The notes under the pieces are model-generated. The model worked only from the letters and a program-made list of their open reading frames with translations. It was not told where the DNA came from and searched no databases. Both the position numbers and the translations under genes were made by a program. Source: Rhyacichthys aspro (lineage: Eukaryota; Chordata; Actinopteri; Gobiiformes; Rhyacichthyidae). From it: 64,000 bases of DNA. How positions within the stretch are numbered: the stretch's first letter is position 1; each line of letters opens with the position of its first letter. Of the stretch, positions 48,530-60,659 are shown one piece after another. The DNA is taken from contig CM072153.1 in NCBI GenBank assembly GCA_036850595.1, forward strand, positions 18,060,169 through 18,124,168. Direction: 5' to 3'.

Positions 48530-48759
48530 GGTTTGAACTTTGAGAGTGTTTAAACAAGAGAGAAATGTGAGAAAATGTTAATGTCTGTCTGAGAAAAGTG
48601 TATAAAGTGTGTGATGAGGGGTTTTACAGCCTTAAAACATATATAATAGTTGTAAAAAATAAAGCTGACTACTTTGCGGATTCGCCTATTGCGGGTTTAT
48701 TTTTAGAACGTAACCCCCGCGATAAACGAGGGACCACTGTACATAAAGGCACTTTGCTG

Positions 48760-51700
48760 GAAATTATTATTAGATGAGACTCTTTTTTTTTTTTATCTTT
48801 ATCTCATTTTTATCTTTTTATTACCTGGATTTTTACTGTACTTGGTTGGCTTTGGCTATTACTCACAGTGCTTTTAAAGGGAATATAGGTCAGTAGTAAA
48901 ATTAAATGTGCTGAATTATCTTAGTTTACATTGGGTTTTCATCAGTGTATGGAAGACAATATAATTCCAGGGACCACCGTATGCCATAAAATGTGTACAC
49001 TTACTAAAAGCTGCACATAGATAAACGTCTGAAATATACGGTTTTATCCCTGAATATGCTACAAGTGCTCCTCAATATAAGCTCTTATAATCAATCAGTG
49101 TGCTCAAAATGTAATGAAAAATTGCCCTATACATTATATCAATCGAAACGTGCATAGGATATTGACTTCTAAAGCAGCACTGTAAAAAGGTTTACCCCGA
49201 GGAGGAGATAAATACCAAGCACAGCTGCATTTGAAAAGTGTTGTTGAGCTGTCAGAGCCACACAAACAGCCAGTGCCAATTGTGTTGACTTGTTGTTACA
49301 CCAAACATCTGTCCTGTCACCGAGTGGGGCTTTTGGCTATTTGCGGTCACATGACGGACAGCAACCCCTGAAAAATATGCCCCGGAAAAGTGAGTGAGAT
49401 TTAATGCAGTGGGAAGTAGCACCATCCTTAAGAGAGAGGGAGCTAGTCCACTGTACATCTGTAACCTGCTCTCGGCTGTGCTTTATGTAAGGTCTGTCTC
49501 TACCACTGTTTCAAGTGGGTTGAATTAAATACTAAAGTTTCATTTCACACATATGTCATAAACCTGTTATTTCCCTTCAAGAAATACTGAAATTTAAATT
49601 GTACTTCACTGAAACATCTGAGAATCATAAACTTTCTCCATCATAAACATATGCTGCACCATGTGGTCAGGTATTATTTTTGTGGCCCTGATCATTTCTT
49701 TTTACGAGCAAACACAAATGCCTCCTGGTCAGGTTCAGCTTCAGTAGGGCATGTAACCAGTGAATACTAATAATTTGGATGAAAAATCAAAATCAGACTA
49801 ATGTTTGCTTGAATCAGTGCAGTCTTTTATCCAAAACTACTGAAACCGGTTCAGTGAAAGGTTGAGAGCAGTGCACCTGGAATCATCACAAACATTAGAG
49901 TGTAATTATGCATCATTTGATGATAATTAATGATAATTATCTGTATCTGTGGGGTATTGTGGCAAATAAATCTATTTCCCAGATGGTGCTGTTTTCTCAG
50001 TAGCCATGATGTCACCAAATATCATGAAATAACAATTGTCCACAGAGTAGTAATGTGTCTGAGTGTAACAAAGTTGTAACCTGAGCCTGGCTATTGCAGG
50101 CTTACTTCAGTGGAAACAGAGAAATCCTTGAAGGTATTACACTGTCAGCACGGTTCATTATAACTAGATGTGTACAGGCTGTTTCTCAGGCCATTCAAAG
50201 TTCAGTATTTGCACCATAAAGCTTAATTCACAGAGTTAACCAGCGAAGATTTGAGTCGAGTCCAAATCCTTCGGGGAGCTACAGAAGACTGAGCTCAAAA
50301 TCCAATCAGCTGAGGGAAGTACAAGGAGGATTGATCGAGCTCTACCTGTTCATTCCATGTAAAATATTGACAGTGCGGCGCAGTGCGGGCTAATCCAGTC
50401 AGAGAGGAAAGAAAATGTGATTCTAGTCCACAGAGTCGCAGTAAACAGTCCAGCAGTTCGAGCAAAATAATCCAATTCCCTCCAGGTGAAAGTGAACTGA
50501 AATGATCACTTATTTGTTTGTAGTTGAGTTACATTTAAAGCTGATTTCTGGCCCAGAAGAAACTTTCATGCACATTTAATAACATGTTGTTTTTCCTTTT
50601 CAAGTTCACCTGGATTTCTCACTGCGAGAGGTGATTGTTGTTCAGTGTTTACCGAGAGAACTCCCCCAAGAGCCAAAACACTCTGAAAACAACTTGATGT
50701 ACCAAAATACTGGCTGCTTTTCCTTATATAATATAGCTCTATCTTTATAATTGCAACTCTAGCATTTCACCAGCACTTTTCATACTTCTGTCACTATTTA
50801 TAGATAAACAAGGATTAAACTGAGATTATCATCTAATTGCAGCCATTCCAGGAGGCCTCACTGGTAATCCTGCACTCAAAAGTCATTTCAGGTTTCGCAT
50901 ATGGTCAGATAATATTCATCGTTTTGTCTCGGCGACTCAGCAGAAACATTTTCCTGTAAATGAGTGGCTACATCACTGTCTGGTTTTACTCCAGCGACAA
51001 CCTAATGTTGACAAATGACGCTGTGGTGACAAGGGGCTTTATTTATCAGTGACGTATAACTTATGACCCACCTCAGACGCCTTTCTCCGTTGTCTTATTT
51101 ACACCTGTGTTCAATAATGCACTATATCATTAACTCAAATATATACAAAGTGCTTCTGAATTTGCTTCTTGGGACTATTAATTTATGACTATGGCTCGTG
51201 CTCAGCTCTGAATATCCTCATCTGACCCTCAGTTTAGTCTCAAACTGCTTAAACCATCTTCATTTTGGGATGTTTTCAATACTTTTCTAGTTTCTGTAAA
51301 TTATTTGTGGATTATTGCAGTTCTTTCAGTGATAAACAGAGACTATAATTCATTGTACAATCGACCACATGGCTGACATTTGACCGAAACACTATAAATT
51401 ATGGAGGCCTGTCTCTGTAATGGAAAACAACTTCCTTTGCCTCAAAACACTGATGTAGTAACTTTTGTTTGCTCAAATAATGACTTGTGTATGTCATTAT
51501 TTTGTCGTTTCCGATGAGTAACAGATATTTTTGCCTCGATTCACCTACATTTTATTGACTTTGAGCTAAAACCGCTAAAATTCAATCAAAATCCTTCCCA
51601 GATGTGGTTCATGGCTATAAATCTGGACTATGTGTGTTCAAAGCTAATAGCAGTCCACACAGGTTTTTTGATGGAAGAAGATGGACCAATCAGACTTTGG

Positions 51701-52120
51701 ATTGGACATCCAAAAGCAATAGAAAATAATCATGATGAAAATTAATACTAACAATAGGGCATCTTGGTGGCCATCCTCAAAGAGTATATCAGGCAGAATC
51801 CAAATACTCCAGGTACTTGTACATAAAGAATAGGAATTAGCATGAACAAAAGCTAATACTGATGCTAGGGTGTTTTTTAATAGTTTCTTTTAATTTTTTG
51901 GCAGCCATGTTCCCTGCCCTTTATTAGGTCAACACAATTATATAAGTTCCAACAAAGACTATCAAAGACACATAAAAACTTCTATTCCTTCTCCTGGGTG
52001 CTAATGTATTATTTTTAACGCCTTTAAAATGACTTTTCGCACTGTGGGTAATATATATGCATAGAAAGCAGATCCAGTAAATTCCCAACTGTTTTATATC
52101 CTGTGCATTAGCTTCATCAA
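48760..52120. other. No recognisable gene
   Basis: AT-rich single-copy sequence. A patch at 50230-50470 is less AT-rich with several CpGs (CAGTGCGGCGCAGTGCGGGC near 50371-50390) and could be a decayed repeat, but I cannot name it. Confidence 0.45.
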
Positions 52121-52129
52121 GAAAAGCAA

Positions 52130-52500
52130 AGGAGAGACGGTCCTTCTTCCGCTTGGTGCCCTCCCCTCTTCTTACGCCACCGTGTTTATTAAATCACACA
52201 GCACACGAGCGATTTATTAAATGAGAAAATATTGAAATTCAGACATTCCTCTCCAGTTGAGTTTGTTTGCACACTCCTCTGCTCTTAAATTGATTTCACG
52301 CTCTGTGGCTATCTGCACGGGAAATAATGTGCGGCATTATTAACCGGGAGAAGGGGAGGAGAAAATCACCGGGGAGGACAGGAGGCTCTGACTAAGAATC
52401 TGGGCCCGTGATAAACGCTGCCAGTCTGCCTCACAAAGCTGCAAATCCAAACTGGTAGGCCAATCCAAATGAGGATTGTGCTTCTCATTGGAGCATCCTT
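52130..52500. promoter_or_regulatory. Candidate conserved noncoding element
   Basis: Contains GTGTTTATTAAATCACAC and GCGATTTATTAAATGAG (a repeated TTATTAAAT motif), GCGGCATTATTAACCGGG and GGGCCCGTGATAAACGCTG, with intact CpGs in an AT-rich environment. No repeat or coding frame. Confidence 0.23.
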
Positions 52501-53197
52501 AGAGGCAGAGACATACAGTATGATTTTTTTTTTGCATTATTTTGGCTTCAGCTTAAGTCATAGAGGCCTGGTCTGTGATTGTAGGACCCTAAATCAATCA
52601 AAGTCATAAATATCAATCATTACTTTGACCCATTTCGTCATCTTTTATGCTATTGTATCCTACCGTTTTAGTAAAAAGTTGACAGGCCTCAAGAGTGACA
52701 TTAAATATAATATAAATACAAGCTTTTTGAGGTAAGGACAAAGCAGAAAAAGTGCAAGGAAATCAAAAATAAAAAGTACAAAACATAAATGTGGTCACGC
52801 TATTCTTGCTCATGTGCATTTTCTTTATCATCATTTTTTCATAACCACCCTTTAATGCTGGTGCCATCTTGAGCTGCGTCGCTGCTGTAACACCTCTGTC
52901 ACTGTGTCCCATTTTGGGATCAAAACAGGACCACTTCACACCGAAAATGTGCTGCAAGATGTAAGAAAACAACAAGATCCTGCAACAAAAGTGACCATAA
53001 AAGGGGCTTTTATGATTCTCCACTGGGATGCTTCCTGACAGAATATTTTTTTAGCCATTACCGTAAGCCTCACATTTACAACAATACTACTTTAATACCC
53101 TTAATTTTACTGCAGTGTGTGACTTCATCTGTTAAAACATTCAAAATAAGGTAAGACAGTTTCCTTTTGTGAAACTCTTCTCTTTTGTTGCCGACAG

Positions 53198-53261
53198 CAC
53201 TGATCTCTCTGGCCTCGACCGGACCATCATTGATTTCCGTCTCCTCAAACCAAGTCCAGCG
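53198..53261 (+). CDS. Candidate internal coding exon, 64 bp, unrecognised
   Basis: A pyrimidine-rich stretch (TTCCTTTTGTGAAACTCTTC, then TCTTTTGTTGC) leads to CGACAG (acceptor at 53195-53197). After 64 bp comes a perfect donor GTGAGT at 53262. In the frame that enters with one base finishing a codon, it reads TDLSGLDRTIIDFRLLKPSPA: no stops, protein-like composition, ending in phase 0. A second frame is also open, so phase is not certain. I do not recognise the protein. The combination of a good branch/pyrimidine region, acceptor, donor and open frame makes this the best exon candidate on the plus strand. Confidence 0.3.
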
Positions 53262-53269
53262 GTGAGTTT

Positions 53270-55725
53270 GTGTCGATGTCCGAGGGCCGTAACGATGCTA
53301 AACTGCACGGACAAACCTGAGAACCTACAACAGCTTCTGAGCACTGAGCTTTTGATAATTGTTTCAGTTTAATTAGGCGCTTCTTTTTAAAGCCCTGTTC
53401 AAATTGGAGAGACAAGTGATTATGCCTTGTAAACTAAATGCTGAAGGACACTGGTAAATAAGAGTCACTTAAAAAGACAGAAACGGTAATCAGTTTGTTT
53501 TAATTTACAGAATTGAACCTATCAGTCAAAACTATTATTTCTGTGCCCAAGTTCCCAGAGCAGACAATCTGAGCACTTCTGGAGCATGTCCCTTTACACT
53601 TTATTCCTTCAGATGCTGCTAAAAACCACACACTCCACCTTTAAGAGCTATTTAACATACTATTAAATGATGACACATAATTGTTACTATTGAAAAGTGT
53701 CTAGTTTTGCTTAATCGTTCCCATATTATCTGACTCTGACCCCTGTTTACATTCCAGCGAACAATAGCGGGCCTTATTCTGTGTGCTTTGCCCCAGTGTG
53801 GAGGCTGCTGCAGGGAGGGGTATTAGAGAACACTTTTGAACAGCAGGTGGTATCCGGCTCCGAAGTGCTGTGGTTCTCTTGAGGTTACAAACACACACCG
53901 CTGGCCCTCAGCCTCCTGTGGACGGATCAATTGTGCTGTCAGCTCAAATGCACTTCACTGCTGTTTCCACCATTGTTGTGGATAGCATTCATGAAATCAA
54001 GTTTGGCTGCTTTACAAAGAGATGAAATGTAACATAAATACAACAGCAAAAAATGATATTAGGTTAGAAAAAATAGAGCTGTGTGAGGTGTTGTGTGTAG
54101 ACTGTACAATGGGATGTTTTTATCTTCTGTCCCCACTGGCTGTATTTGATCAACATTCAATGAACCTATACTTTTTTATATTTACATCTGGGTGTCATGT
54201 ACTCTTTGTAAGCTTGTAACAATTATAAAAATATGTTGGAAATTCAAAAGCAAACCCAAAACAGTTGAATTCATTTGCTGTTTTGAATGGCCCAGTGTTT
54301 CTACATCCACTAAAACAAATACAAGTAAAAGGCCCAAAAACACGACAGCTTGAAAACACATCGAGTCAGATCGCTGGCAGCAACTTTTCGGGGAAAGAAC
54401 ATCAAACTCCTCATCGGTTTCCCAAGTGGACTCCTTTGATGATGGCAGCAAATCAAATTACACAGTTTGACTTGGACTGGACCAATGTAGAGCACCACCA
54501 AACTCTCAATTAAGTACTTCTGCTTTTTGCTGCAGGAATGTTTTATAATTCTCAGATTTGCTGTGTTTTCCAGATGCTTTGACCTTCACAGGTTCTTCTG
54601 CTTTAAGTTTCCATGTTGTGTATTGAAATACTGTATCCAAGCAATGTGCAGGCCATCAAATATTAAACATTTCCATTTGCTTAATCAATCGACCAACTTC
54701 TTTGGGGATGCTGTTTAAAATACAGATATGAACAACAGCTATATACAGTAATTAGTTTAAAGTATACATAGCAGATGGCTGTTAAAGGGGCAGCAGGCGC
54801 CAAACATGTTATGGACATGTCATATTTGTTCAACCATTATATTCTAAAATGAAAAAGAGTGTAGCTGTAGTTAAAAAAAAGGCGTTGTTTATGCACAAAA
54901 CACACCCCACAAGCCTCATAATCTGTCTCACACAGAACAGTGACACAGAAAGTGCTTTTTAATCGAATAGAGAGCTTTTGAGCTGTGAATTAGTGTGTGC
55001 ATGGAGTGGAGGTAGTAATCCTGAGCCCGTCCTCCTACGCACCGCTGCACACAGTCTCCTGCTCTTTGGCTTGTTCTCTCTGTACGAGGCTATTTGTAAA
55101 TAGTGGTGCGTCTGGTCAAATGCTGAATAATGTTGCACTTGTTCTTATTGGCCTCGGCCCCATTCGGCCACGTGTTATCTTATCCATCTGTCGCTACCTG
55201 AGCTACGTTACGCCAGAATAGTACTTCATGCTCCATTTGAGAGTAAATACACTCATCTCAGTGCAGTGACCTTGGAGCAGCTCCACATGCGGTGCCTTGC
55301 TCAAAGGCATTTTGGCAGTGATGGAGCGCTTGTGTAATGTTAGCTGTTCTCTCATCACTGGCTCACGTTCCTCCCTCACACCAGCGTCATCATGGTAATA
55401 TTTCAGCTCACTTTACCTTCAGATTCTGGGAAGTGGGCGAAGAGTTTCTAGGACACAGGAGACAGTAGAGACAGTGAAGGCTGAGGACACACTGACAAAG
55501 CTGGAGGACACTGAGAGTCCCAGGAGCAAGACACTGTCCCATTCACCTGAACAGATATTTTAGTAACCTTCAATCTTTTCAAACTTTATTCCTGACAGGG
55601 TTAGATTTTAACTATGCATGAATGTTTCTCATCCATAGCCTTGGTGGATATCGATTGTCCACATTACACCAGATTAAACCATTCCAACCAATTTAATACA
55701 TGTTTACAGCTGTATATGGTACGGC
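53270..55725. other. No recognisable gene
   Basis: Single-copy-looking sequence with no second exon to pair with the candidate at 53.2 kb. At 55270-55325, GCGGTGCCTTGCTCAAAGGC resembles a segment common in fish repeats, too short to classify. Confidence 0.4.
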
Positions 55726-55729
55726 CTGT

Positions 55730-55850
55730 TGGGGACACAACTAACCAGTATATTCAATTCATACAATGACCTGAGCTGGAATCGAACCTGGGTCTCCAGA
55801 GTAGCTACGTGGTTTGCATCATAGGAACTCCAGTTTTAAGTAATATCCCA
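55730..55850 (-). repeat. tRNA-derived SINE fragment
   Basis: The minus strand carries CCCAGGTTCGATTCCAGCTC, which includes a perfect Pol III B box (GGTTCGATTCC), with 'CCACGTAGCTACTCTGGAG' upstream where the A-box arm would lie. No full cloverleaf can be drawn, so it is a SINE head and not a tRNA gene. Confidence 0.45.
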
Positions 55851-55859
55851 GTCCCTATG

Positions 55860-58470
55860 CTTTGCACCAAAGAAGACACTTTTATCCAATGAAATGTTAG
55901 AACACAATAAATAGGTTTACTGTCTTAGTTTGTTGTTATTGGATGCACACTCGTCTCCATTTCTGTGACAAAGTCAAAACAGTGACAGTGAAAATGTGAC
56001 AAAAATGTATTTATTTAGATCTTTGACGACATTTCCAAGACATTTTCCCAAAAAATTTTGTGCCTCTGAGCCTGCTCAGGTAAACCCTTTCTCCAGTTGC
56101 ACTTTCTTTTTAGAATAAATTAGAGCAACTTTAACTTGCACGAAAATTCAAGGAAGATATAATATGAGACAGAAAGTATTTCTTAATTAAAACTGCTGCT
56201 TTGACAGTTCAAGGTAGCTGTTAAACGCAGGATTGTCGAGGACAAACAGAACTATCGTGGGTGGACTTCAGTGTACACCTCTAAAAGTCTGCCCACGAGT
56301 TGGTAAACAATGCTAAAATATTCACAGGCAGATTTAAAAGTGATATTAAGTCAACACAGGTTTTATAGACACACACACAATGACAGAAGTCTAATTTGTA
56401 ACAATGCCGGACAATAGTTTAACCCTAGACCACATTATTGGTGCCTTTTTTTAAATATCCTATGTATGCTTTGAATCATTCAGTTTAGTTTCTGTTTTTA
56501 TTGGAGAATAACATTTCATCAGTTGATGGAAATGTGTCCTTTAAACATTTCCACTTGGTTTAAAAGACACAACATAACATTTAAAAATGACAATGACTAT
56601 ATACTTTCATGATCAACAGGTGGCATTACACCTGTGTTCAAGACAATCCCCATAATCACAAGAGCTCACAGCTCCATTCTGTGTCATACACACAGCTGCA
56701 GAGACAGGGCTATAGGGGACCACCTCGAATAAGGTGCTGCCTTCAATCAGAAGGAGGCATTTCAAACCTGGGACAAAGAAACACCTGCTCTGTCAGTTTC
56801 ATAATACATTTACAACAGCTTGTCATTGTGGATTAAGAACAACCATAATTACTCTAAAATACATGTTCTTTTGACTCTTAGTTTTCTTTAGATTATTGCA
56901 GCAACTGATTGGGAAGGTTTAACAAGTCAAGTATGTAGCAATTACTGCTTCTGTGCCTAAACTTAACCAAATCTTGTGTTGCATCTCAACCCAGACTCAC
57001 CTGCCACCTCAAAATCTTTCATTATTATTATTACACACAAGTTTTATTACAAGTAAACGCAGACATGATGTAGACAATGACAAAATATTACACGTGGATG
57101 ATTCTCAAATAAAATAATGCATCTTTGAATTCGAGAAACACACTGCACATTTGTTGTAATTGTGTAAGATTATAACATGTCTCACTGTGCAGTCTCATGC
57201 ATGTCACACTGTGCAGTTACAGAAGCTGAGGTTGTCTTGGCTACAATTGAAATATGGGGCAACAACAGGCATTCATTTGCTTAGACAAAAGACACAACAA
57301 AAGAAGAATGGAGTCTGGTTAAGTCTGTGTTACAAAGAGAACAAATATACACTAGAATGTGTCTAGCCATCTAGAAAACCACTGCACTATATCAAGGGCT
57401 CAGCAGGAATCTCTATTGTGGACACACATGGTGGATATGCTAGCTTCATTTTTATTTACTTGAATCTCAGTATGGTAATGCATAAAATACATTTATAATG
57501 CGCTAATCTTTGACTTATCTTCATTCTGCTGGAAAGAAAACTTAATACAGCATGTGATTTCACATCTCATACAACACTTCACAGAAAGTATTGACAGCAA
57601 AAGCATGTCAGGGCTCTGTGCGAGGTGACAAACACATGTTCACAGTCACATTTGAAAGCTCTGCCTCAGGCGTATACACAGGAAAATTATAGTGTTTTCA
57701 CAGTCCTTGAGAAAAGTGCAGAGGTTATGAAGAAGCTCATGTCGATTACTATAACACACAAACATGTCAACATCTTAAACTGCAGTGTCACCAAATGAGG
57801 GAGATTTTGAAATACACCGTTTGAAAGAGATAAATAATACATAACACTGGGTTATGTATATGGAGCTATGGGAAGAAAAGAGATCTGCACATTTACATTT
57901 ATATAATAGTCTTTACATTTAGCTGCCCTGGAGGTTTCATGATGGACCACCATTTATTAACTATCATAACCAATCATTCATACAGTGTCATTGATAGTAC
58001 AGTATGTCTAAAATGATAGAGGGGTCACATACATTCTGATTGGGTTATTGATCTGAATCTGGTCACACGTGGACATGTGCTACATTTTGTTTCAAATTTG
58101 TCACATTTCATTTAGTTTCATTCAACTCTGACTTGAACTCACTTCTGAAGCCTAAAGTTGTATCTGATGGTAACCAATGTTTTTGCTAATGACCCTTTAT
58201 GTACTTTTAACTATTTCATTAATTACAAGCTGGTATGTTTACACAAATACGATTTATGGAGCTGTGCCTACATTTGCAAACAGGCAGATTTTGTCTTTCT
58301 CCAGAACTTCAACTAAATGCTCTTTCTGTGACTGTCAAGACTTTTAACTCCAGGAAACACACAGTTTGACACCTACACCATCGACACCTTTTGGAGCGGC
58401 CAGAGTGACATTTCTGATTAACACTTGTAATGTGCAGACAGGAGGTCACACTCAATACATTCAATTTATA
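55860..58470. other. No recognisable gene or repeat
   Basis: AT-rich sequence with short frames only. Confidence 0.45.
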
Positions 58471-58479
58471 ACTTTAGGG

Positions 58480-58650
58480 GCAGTTTACACATGAACGCTG
58501 CTCAGGAATACGCCCCAGTCACACTGAGGACGCCGGTTTCACACTTTATACGCAACGAAAACCAAAACACCTCCACGACTGGTTCAAAAGTTTGCGTTTA
58601 CGTGGTGTGAAAACGCTGCTGTCGCGCAGTTCACAGGGATCTATCTCACA
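58480..58650. repeat. Possible decayed hAT-type MITE fragment
   Basis: 'GGGGCAGTTTACACATGAACG' followed later by 'AACGAAAACCAAAACACC', 'AAAAGTTTGCGTTTACGTGG' and 'TGTGAAAACGCTGCTG'. Repeated AAAACGC/GCGTTT motifs with 'cagtttacac' ends are typical of a common fish nonautonomous hAT family. Ends and target duplications were not found. Confidence 0.3.
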
Positions 58651-59439
58651 GCAGTTATCACATTGGACACAAGCATTTAGAAGGACGTCTCCTCAGAGGA
58701 CATGACCATCTGTCTCTCTGATTGGACGGTTTCTAATCAGCAGGAAATACAGGTTTACCACAATGCTACTAAACATCATTAAAAAAAAAAACCTGTTATT
58801 CAAATGAATTAGTATCTCATTTTTAACCCATTTACTTTGTGAATTAAAGGGGTCTGGAATCCCTTCACTTCATTTCACTCTGATGACAACATAACAATTG
58901 ATCTAAAATGGGTTGGGTTTTATTTCTTTAACTGATTGTAGATCAATTCAGTTTATTTTGTGTTTGCTGGTACAACTCAACAAAGACTATGCTAATTATT
59001 TTATGTATTCATTAACAAATATAAATATTGGGTTATATAGATATTGTCATTGGATGCAAAGATTTCATTAATGATATTTGCATGAATTAATTGGCTGCTG
59101 GTGTGTTACTTTCAACTTCTGCGGTAAAAAGGACAAATGTTACTCACGATGGTGTTTGTTTATCAATAGAACCAGATCGATTATGAATTTCGTGTTATTG
59201 CTTGTCATTTAAACTGAGAAATAAAATAATAATGAAATGCATATGCTGCTGATTAACATAGAAGCATCTTACTCTTTGTTTTTGTATATTATTAGGTGCT
59301 GAGCGATGGCCATTTTCACACAAAAGTGACTTGCCGTAATGGTTTATATCTAAAGTCCGAACAGCAGCTTTCAGAGAGGAATACACCAGATGTTGTTGAA
59401 TGAATGCAGCTTTTCACCAGAGGCTTGTGAACAGATGAA

Positions 59440-59670
59440 TGTTTGTCAGAGGCTCTTAACGAGGTTGTGGGGCAACACTTCCAACGAGTGCCTCTGAATG
59501 AATTCAGTAGCAGCCATTTTTCCCGAGCCATGGAAGAGGCTTGAGCAGGAGGCAGAAGAATCGCGTTCCCCTCGGGCTTTTCACTTCCCGTTAGGTGAAG
59601 TTAAGGAGGTGGGCACAGCTGGCCGCGCTCATTCTTTCTACTTTATGCTTTCTAGACATTGGCATTTATC
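59440..59670. promoter_or_regulatory. Candidate conserved noncoding element
   Basis: GC-richer island (GAATCGCGTTCCCCTCGGGC near 59559-59578) with TTAGGTGAAGTTAAGG and AGGAGGTGGGCACAGCTGG; surrounded by AT-rich DNA. No repeat recognised. Confidence 0.17.
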
Positions 59671-60288
59671 TACAGGCTAGCAACTGTGGATCCATCTTCA
59701 CATGCAAATTGCAGGATGTCCAGAGAAGCCCTAATTTTTTTGTGCGGTTGTGTTTACTGAAGCGATGAGTGCTGCCTTCTTTGGAGTGGTTTTTGTGAGA
59801 GGAACACATGGGGAATTGTCAGTCAGTGCTACACAGCTGCACAAATTTGAGAAAATAAAATGGTTGAATTGCCCTCTTCTGATGTTTGAAGGAGGAAGCC
59901 AAAAGTTGTCGGTGTGCTGTTTGTTCTACACTGTTCGCCAAAAAATAAAAAATAATAAAAAAACACAAAATCAACATAATTAAAAATGTAAACACAATCT
60001 AAACAAGGCATATCAGCTCAAGGCATATGCTGATAAACTTTTACAGTAAAAATCTGATATAAGAAATACTCATGTTAGTGTTATTGTTCTCAAGATCAGT
60101 CTTGCTCTTGGAAATAGTCTAAAAATCACTTTTTATATCTCTGTGTCATCTCACTCAAACTTTTTTACTCGGTCTTGTCTCAGCTTTAGATTGTTTGTAT
60201 CGATTGGACTTATGTAACTGTTTCCTGGGATCTCTTCCATTGTATCATACCCTGCTCTGTTCTATGTGCAAAGTGTTATATCTATCTT

Positions 60289-60650
60289 CTGTAATGTGTG
60301 AAAGTTTAAGGTGTGGATATAAAAGTAAAGTAAACTATACAGTACTTTTTATGAGTTCACAAAATGCAAAAGGAAAACAAAAGACAGTTCTAAATCAAAC
60401 AAATATTTGGTACAATTTTGCCTTAAAACAGCTACAGTTCTATCATTTCCTTTTTTTCTCAGTTTTTGAAGGAACTGGGCAAAGTCTGATCAAATATTTG
60501 GAGAATCCTAGAGAAAACCAGCCCATGTAAAAAAAAATGAGGTTTTTGTCTATTTACTCACGTGTCCATTTTGTAAATTGATAAAAAATTAAAGCATTTT
60601 TAATTTACTCCATATCTCACACCTGTCTAAAACCTTCACACAGTACTGTA
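60289..60650. mobile_element. Tc1-like deletion derivative (MITE)
   Basis: The right end, read inward, is TACAGTACTGTGTGAAGG then TTTTAGACAGGTGTGAGATA, and the left end has 'GTAATGTGTGAAAGTTTAAG' and 'GTGTGGATATAAAAGTAAAG': diverged inverted repeats. The interior left part contains 'CAAAATGCAAAAGG', 'CTAAATCAAACAAATATTTG' and 'CCTTAAAACAGCTACAGTTC', the order found just inside the ends of a widespread fish Tc1-like family; the right part carries its other end. No transposase sequence remains. Confidence 0.65.
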
Positions 60651-60659
60651 TCTAATGAT

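Larger units (their letters stand above)
47241..48739 (+). mobile_element. Pogo/Tigger-like DNA transposon, nonautonomous, with internal minisatellite
   Basis: The left end CAGTTGTCCCTCACTATTCG and the reverse complement of the right end CAGTGGTCCCTCGTTTATCG are terminal inverted repeats (17 of the first 24 positions identical). TA duplications flank both ends (47239-47240 and 48740-48741), as expected for the Tc1/mariner-pogo superfamily; the CAGTGGTCCCTC-type end is Tigger/pogo-like. Order inside: left TIR, short T-rich leader, a 41-bp tandem array (47294-48309), a 150-bp leader, a 22-codon relic of the transposase start (48461-48529), then AT-rich sequence to the right TIR. The DNA-binding CENP-B/HTH and DDE catalytic regions are missing, so it could move only with transposase supplied elsewhere. 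Strand is given by the relic ORF. Confidence 0.85.

Noticed and set aside
55730..55850. tRNA gene suggested by a perfect B box
   Set aside because: No paired acceptor, D or anticodon stems could be drawn; it fits a SINE head.
60195..60530. 111-codon plus-strand frame
   Set aside because: Runs into the Tc1-like relic and is not a transposase frame; no homologous motif seen.
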